Shown: positions 57,546-64,000 of the stretch, piece after piece
Layout of the letters: each line of letters opens with the position of its first letter
Numbering within the stretch: the first letter of the stretch is position 1
Assembly: GCA_963662155.1 (NCBI GenBank)
Contig: OY759270.1
Location: forward strand, 8,834,461-8,898,460
Direction of reading: 5' to 3'
Length of the DNA: 64,000 nucleotides
DNA from: Lamellibrachia columna
Lineage: Eukaryota; Annelida; Polychaeta; Sabellida; Siboglinidae
Translations under genes and position numbers: made by a program
The notes under the pieces: generated by a model
Told to the model about the DNA's origin: nothing
Databases searched by the model: none
Seen by the model: the letters and a program-made list of their open reading frames with translations, nothing else

Positions 57546-60500
57546 GTATCGACCACGACATGCTAGCTCTAGCATCCACTACGACATGATAACTCTAGCA
57601 TCCACTACGACATCCTAGCTCTAGCATCCACTACGACATGCTAGCTCTAGCATCCACTACGACATGATAACTCTAGCATCCACTACGACATCCTAGCTCT
57701 AGCATCCACTACGACATGCTAGCTCTAGCATCCACTACGACATGATAGCTCTAGCATCCACTACGACATCCTAGCTCTAGCATCAACTACGACATCCTAG
57801 CTCTAGCATCCACTACGACATCCTAGCTCTAGCATCCACCACGACATCCTAGCTCTAGCATCCACTACGACATGCTAGCTCTAACATCCACTACGGCATG
57901 ATAGCTCTAGCATCCACTACGACATGCTAGCTCTAGCATCCACTACGACATGATAGCTCTAGCATCCACTACGACATCCTAGCTCTAGCATCCACTACGA
58001 CATGATAGCTCTAGCATCCACCACGACATCCTAGCTCTAGCATCCACTACGACATGCTAGCTCTAGCATCCACTACGACATGATAGCTCTAGCATCCACT
58101 ACGACATGCTAGCTCTAGCATCCACTACGACATCCTAGCTCTAGCATCCACCACGACATCCTAGCTCTAGCATCCACTACGACATGCTAGCTCTAGCATC
58201 CACTACGACATCCTAGCTCTAGCATCCACTACGACATGCTAGCTCTAGCATCCACCACGACATCCTAGCTCTAGCATCCACTACGAAATGCTAGCTCTAG
58301 CATCCACTACGACATGCTAGCTCTAGCATCCACTACGACATGCTAGCTCTAGCATCCACTACGGCTTGATAGCTCTAGCATCCACTACGACATGCTAGCT
58401 CTAGCATCCACTACGACATGATAGCTCTAGCATCCACTACGACATCCTAGCTCTAGCATCCACTACGACATGATAGATCTAGCATCCACTACGACATCCT
58501 AGCTCTAGCATCCACTACGAAATGCTAGCTCTAGCATCCACTACGACGTGCTAGCTTTAGCATCCACTACGACATGATAGCTCTAGCATCCACTACGACA
58601 TGCTAGCTCTAGCATCCACCACGACATCCTAGCTCTAGCATCCACTACGAAATGCTAGCTCTAGCATCCACTACGACATGCTAGCTCTAGCATCCACTAC
58701 GACATCCTAGCTCTAGCATCCACTACGACATGCTAGCTCTAGCATCCACCACGACATCCTAGCTCTAGCATCCACTACGAAATGCTAGCTCTAGCATCCA
58801 CTACGACATGCTAGCTCTAGCGTCCACTACGACATGCTAGCTCTAGCATCCACTACGACATGCTAGCTCTAGCATCCACCATGACATCCTAGCTCTAGCA
58901 TCCACTACGACATGATAGCTCTAGCATCCACTACGACATCCTAGCTCTAGCATCCACTACGACATGCTAGCTCTAGCATCCACTACGACATCCTAGCTCT
59001 AGCATCCACTACGACATGCTAGCTCTAGCATCCACCACGACATCCTAGCTCTAGCATCCACTACGAAATGCTAGCTCTAGCATCCACTACGACATCCTAG
59101 CTCTAGCATCCACTACGAAATGCTAGCTCTAGCATCCACCACGACATCCTAGCTCTAGCATCCACTACGAAATGCTAGCTCTAGCATCCACTACGAAATG
59201 CTAGCTCTAGCATCCACTACGACATGCTAGCTCTAGCATCCACTACGACATCCTAGCTCTAGCATCCACTACGACATGCTAGCTCTAGCATCCACCACGA
59301 CATCCTAGCTCTAGCATCCACTACGAAATGCTAGCTCTAGCATCCACTACGACATGCTAGCTCTAGCGTCCACTACGACATGCTAGCTCTAGCATCCACT
59401 ACGACATGCTAGCTCTAGCATCCACCATGACATCCTAGCTCTAGCATCCACTACGACATGATAGCTCTAGCATCCACTACGACATCCTAGCTCTAGCATC
59501 CACTACGACATCCTAGCTCTAGCATCCACTACGACATCCTAGCTCTAGCATCCACCAACGACATCCTAGCTCTAGCACCCACTACGAAATGTTAGCTCTA
59601 GCATCCACCACGACATCCTAGCTCTAGCATCCACTATGAAATGCTAGCTTTAGCATCCACTACGACATGCTAGCTCTAGCATCCACTATGACATCCTAGC
59701 TCTAGCATCCACTACGACATCCTAGCTCTAGCATCCACCACGACATCCTAGCTCTAGCATCAACCACGACATCCTAGCTCTAGCATCCACTACGACATGC
59801 TAGCTCTAGCATCCACCACGACATCCTAGCTCTAGCATCCACTACGAAATGCTAGCTCTAGCATCCACCACGACATCATAGCTCTAGCATCCACTACGAA
59901 ATGCTAGCTCTAGCATCCACTACGACATCCTAGCTCTAGCATCCACCACGACATCCTAGCTCTAACATCCACCACGACATCCTAGCTCTAACATCCACCA
60001 CGACATCCTAGCTCTAGCATCCACTACGACATGCTAGCTCTAGCATCCACTACAAAATGCTAGCTCTAGCATCCACTACGACATCCTAGCTCTAGCATCC
60101 ACCACGACATCCTAGCTCTAGCATCCAACACGACATCCTAGCTCTAGCATCCACCACGACATCCTAGCTCTAGCATCCACTACCACATCCTAGCTCTAGC
60201 ATCCACCACGACATCCTAGCTCTAGCATCCAACACGACATCCTAGCTCTAGCATCCACTACGACATGCTAGCTCTAGCATCCACTACGAAATGCTAGCTC
60301 TAGGATCCACCAAGACATCCTAGCTCTAGCATCCACCACGACATCCTAGCTCTAGCATCCACCACGACATCCTAGCTCTAGCATCCACCACGACATCCTA
60401 GCTCTAGCATCCACTACGACATCCTAGCTCTAGCATCCACTGCGACATGCTGGCTCTAGCTTCCACTACGACATGATAGCTCTAGCATCCACCACGAAAT

Positions 60501-63500
60501 GCTAGCTCTAGCATCCACCACGACATCCTAGCTCTAGCATCCACCACGACATCCTAGCTCTAGCATCCACCACGACATCCTAGCTCTAGCATCCACCACG
60601 ACATCCTAGCTCTAGCACCCACTACGAAATCCTAGCTCTAGCATCCACCACGACATCCTAGCTCTAGCATCCACCACGACATCCTAGCTCTAGCATCCAC
60701 CACGACATCCTAGCTCTAGCATCCACCACGAAATCCTAGCTCTAGCATCCACCACGACATCCTAGCTCTAGTATCCACCACGACATCCTAGCTCTAGTAT
60801 CCACTACGACATGCTAGCTCTAGCATCCACTACGACATGCTAGCTCTAGCATCCACCACGACTACCTAGCTCTAGCATCCACCAAAACATCCTAGCTCTA
60901 GCATCCACTACGAAATGCTAGCTCTAGCATCCACTACGACATGCTAGCTCTAGCATCCACCACGACATCCTAGCTCTAGTATTCACTACGAAATGCTAGC
61001 TCTAGCATCAACCACGACATCCTAGCTCTAGCATCCACTACGAAATGCTAGCTCTAGCATCCACTACGACATGCTAGCTCTAGCATCCACTATGACATCC
61101 TAGCTCTAGCATCCACCACGACATCCTAGCTCTAGCATCCACCACGACATCCTAGCTATAGCATCCACTACGATATGCTAGCTCTAGCATCCTCTACGAA
61201 ATGCTAGCTCTAGCATCCACTACGACATCCTAGCTCTAGCATCCACCACGACATCCTAGCTCTAGCATCCACCACGACATCCTAGCTCTAGCATCCACTA
61301 CGACATCCTAGCTCTAGCATCCACCACGACATGCTAGCTCTAGCATCCACCACGACATGCTAGCTCTAGCATCCACTACGACATGCTAACTCTAGCATCC
61401 ACTACGAAATGCTAGCTCTAGCATCCACCACGACATACTAGCTCTAGCATCCACCACGACATCCTAGCTCTAGCATCCACTACGACATCCTAGCTCTAGC
61501 ATCCACTACGACATGCTAGCTCTAGCATCCACTACGACAAGATAGCTCTAGCATCCACTACGAAATGCTAGCTCTAGCATCCACCACGACATCCTAGCTC
61601 TAGCATCCACCACGACATCCTAGCTCTAGCATCCACCACGACATCCTAGCTCTAGCATCCACCACGACATCCTAGCTCTAGCATCCACCACGACATCCTA
61701 GCTCTAGCATCCACCACGACATCCTAGCTCTAGCATCCACCACGACATCCTAGCTCTAGCATCCACCACGACATGTCAGCTCTAGCATCCACCACGACAT
61801 CCTAGCTCTAGCATCCACCTCGACATCCTAGCTCTAGCATCCACCACGACATCCTAGCTCTAGCATCTACTACGACATGCTAGCTCTAGCATCCACTACG
61901 AAATGCTAGCTCTAGCAACCACCACGACATCCTAGCTCTAGCATCAACCACGACATCCTAACTCTAGCATCCACCACGACATCCTAGCTCTAGCATCCAC
62001 CACGACATCCTAGCTCTAGCATCCACCACGACATCCTAGCTCTAGCATCCACCATGACATCCTAGCTCTAGCATCCACCACGACATCCTAGCTCTAGCAT
62101 CCACCACGACATCCTAGCTCTAGTATCCACTACGACATCCTAGCTCTAGCATCCACTACGACATGCTAGCTCTAGCATCCACCACGACTACCTAGCTCTA
62201 GCATCCACCACGACATCCTAGCTCTAGCATCCATCACGACATCCTAGGTCTAGCATCCACTACGACATCCTAGCTCTAGCATCCACCACGACATCCTAGC
62301 TCTAGCATCCACCACGACATCCTAGCTATAGCATCCACTACGACATGCTAGCTCTAGCATCCACTACGAAATGCTAACTCTAGCATCCACCACGACATCC
62401 TAGCTCTAGCATCCACCACGACATCCTAGCTCTAGCATCCACCACGTCATCCTAGCTCTAGCATCCACTACGACATCCTAGCTCTAGCATCCACTACGAC
62501 ATGCTAGCTCTAGCATCCACTACGACATGATAGCTCTAGCATCCACTACGACATGCTAGCTCTAGCATCCACCACGACATCCTAGCTCTAGCATCCACCA
62601 CGACATCCTAGCTCTAGCATCCACTACGAAATGCTAGCTCTAGCATCCACTACGACGTGCTAGCTCTAGCATCCACTACGACATCCTAGCTCTAGCATCC
62701 ACTACGACATGCTAGCTCTAGCATCCACTGCTACATCCTAGCTCTAGCATCCACTGCTACATCCTAGCTCTAGCATCCAAGACGACATGTCAACTCTAGC
62801 ATCCACCACGACATGATAGCTCTAACGTCCACCACGACATGTCAGCTCTAGCATCCACCACGACATGTCAGCTCTAGCATCCACTACGACATCCTAGCTC
62901 TAGCGTCCACTACGACATGTCAGCTCTAGCATCCACCACGACATGTCAGCTCTAGCATCCACTACGACATCCTAGCTCTAGCATCCACCACGACATGTCA
63001 ACTCTAGCATCCACCACGACATGATAGCTCTAACGTCCACCACGACATGTCAGCTCTAGCATCCACTACGACATGCTAGCTCTAGCATCCACCACGACAT
63101 GTCAGCTCTAGCATCCACTACGACATGCTAGCTCTAGCATCCACCACGACATGTCAGCTCTAGCATCCACCACGACATGATAGCTCTAGCATCCACCACG
63201 ACATGTCAGCTCTAGCATCCACTACGACATGCTAGCTCTAGCATCCACCACGACATGTCAGCTCTAGCATCCACTATGACATGCTAGCTCTATCATCCAC
63301 CACGACATGTCAGCTCTAGCATCCACTACGACATGCTAGCTCTAGCATCCACCACGACATGTCAGCTCTAGCATCCACCACGACATGATAGCTCTAGCAT
63401 CCACCACGACATGTTAGCTCTAGCATCCACTACGACATGCTAGCTCTAGCATCCACCACGACATGCTAGCTCTAGCATCCACTACGACATGCTAGCTCTA

Positions 63501-64000
63501 GCATCCACCACGACATCCTAGCTCTAGCATCCACTACGACATGCTAGCTCTAGCATCCACTACGACATCCTAGCTCTAGCATCCACTACGACATGCTAGC
63601 TCTAGCATCCACTACGACATCCTAGCTCTAGCATCCACTACGACATGCTAGCTCTAGCATCCACCACGACATGTCAGCTCTAGCATCCACTACGACATGC
63701 TATCTCTAGCATCCACCACGACATGCTAGCTCTAGCATCCACCACGACATGTCAAGCTCTAGCATCCACTACGACATGTCACCTCAAGCATCCACTACGA
63801 CATGCTAGCTCTAGCATCCACCACGACATGTCAAGCTCTAGCATCCACCACGACATGTCAAGCTCTAACATCCACTACGACATATCAGCTCAAGCATCCA
63901 CTACGAAATGCTAGCTCTAGCATCCACCACGACATGTCAGCTCAAGCTTCCACCACGACATTTCAGCTCAAGCATCCACCACGACATGTCAGCTCAAGCA
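57535..64000. repeat. 26-bp satellite array, about 248 monomers, continues past the window
   Basis: The monomer is TAGCATCCACTACGACATGC followed by TAGCTC, 26 bases. GCTAGCTCTAGC within it is a short dyad. Main variants: CTACGACATGC, CCACGACATCC, CTACGAAATGC and, mostly after 62780, CACGACATGTCAG. Some of the last units (from about 63750) gain a base (GTCAAGCTC, 27 bp). It was probably seeded by family A. Confidence 0.96.

Noticed and set aside
57535..64000. CRISPR-like regular repetition
   Set aside because: The units are head to tail with no unique spacers, in animal DNA. It is a satellite. The other arrays in the window fail for the same reason.

Overview
The window looks like genomic DNA from an animal, most likely a lophotrochozoan and probably a mollusc. 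I infer this from spliced genes with GT..AG introns, the SEC63 and FMRFamide-receptor-like protein sequences, and the dense load of minisatellites, small DNA transposons and CR1-like LINEs. I cannot name the species. No bacterial features are present.

Layout. Positions 1-27198 hold a minus-strand SEC63 gene (ER translocation protein). I can read fifteen coding exons, from the start codon at 27198 down to the left edge. They give about 531 residues with reading phase preserved across every junction. The acidic C-terminus lies off the window. The introns are full of repeats: a 49-bp array (about 521-4095), a 72-bp array (4290-5806), a 36-bp array (about 13905-14527), a 61-bp array (17112-18592), two hAT-type MITEs with 8-bp target duplications, a piggyBac-like MITE, a TA-flanked MITE, a foldback element, several copies of a dispersed element called 'family A' here, and a broken CR1-like LINE (19797-22790).

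Positions 27199-44800 are mostly intergenic. They hold LINE remnants, microsatellites, a 41-bp array, a 21-bp array, a broken pogo/Tigger-type transposase with a C-terminal zinc finger, a strong RNA-hairpin candidate (33193-33279) and one unidentified candidate exon (28073-28360). Positions 47019-51311 hold a three-exon plus-strand peptide GPCR of 362 residues, possibly with a 5' non-coding exon ending at 45405 and a first intron filled by a very uniform 42-bp array. From 52320 to 57210 there are copies of an element rich in the motif GCGTTTTGCCCC and other dispersed repeats. From 57535 to the right edge runs a 26-bp satellite of about 248 monomers.

Two observations stand out. First, two SEC63 minisatellites have repeat units that start inside an exon and carry the exon end plus its 5' splice site, so the introns contain dozens of copies of their own donor junction. 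A third exon junction (acceptor of exon 12) is duplicated once. Second, the 26-bp satellite monomer is a segment of dispersed family A. The window contains copies of that family with one unit, with about five units, and with hundreds, which looks like a record of satellite birth.
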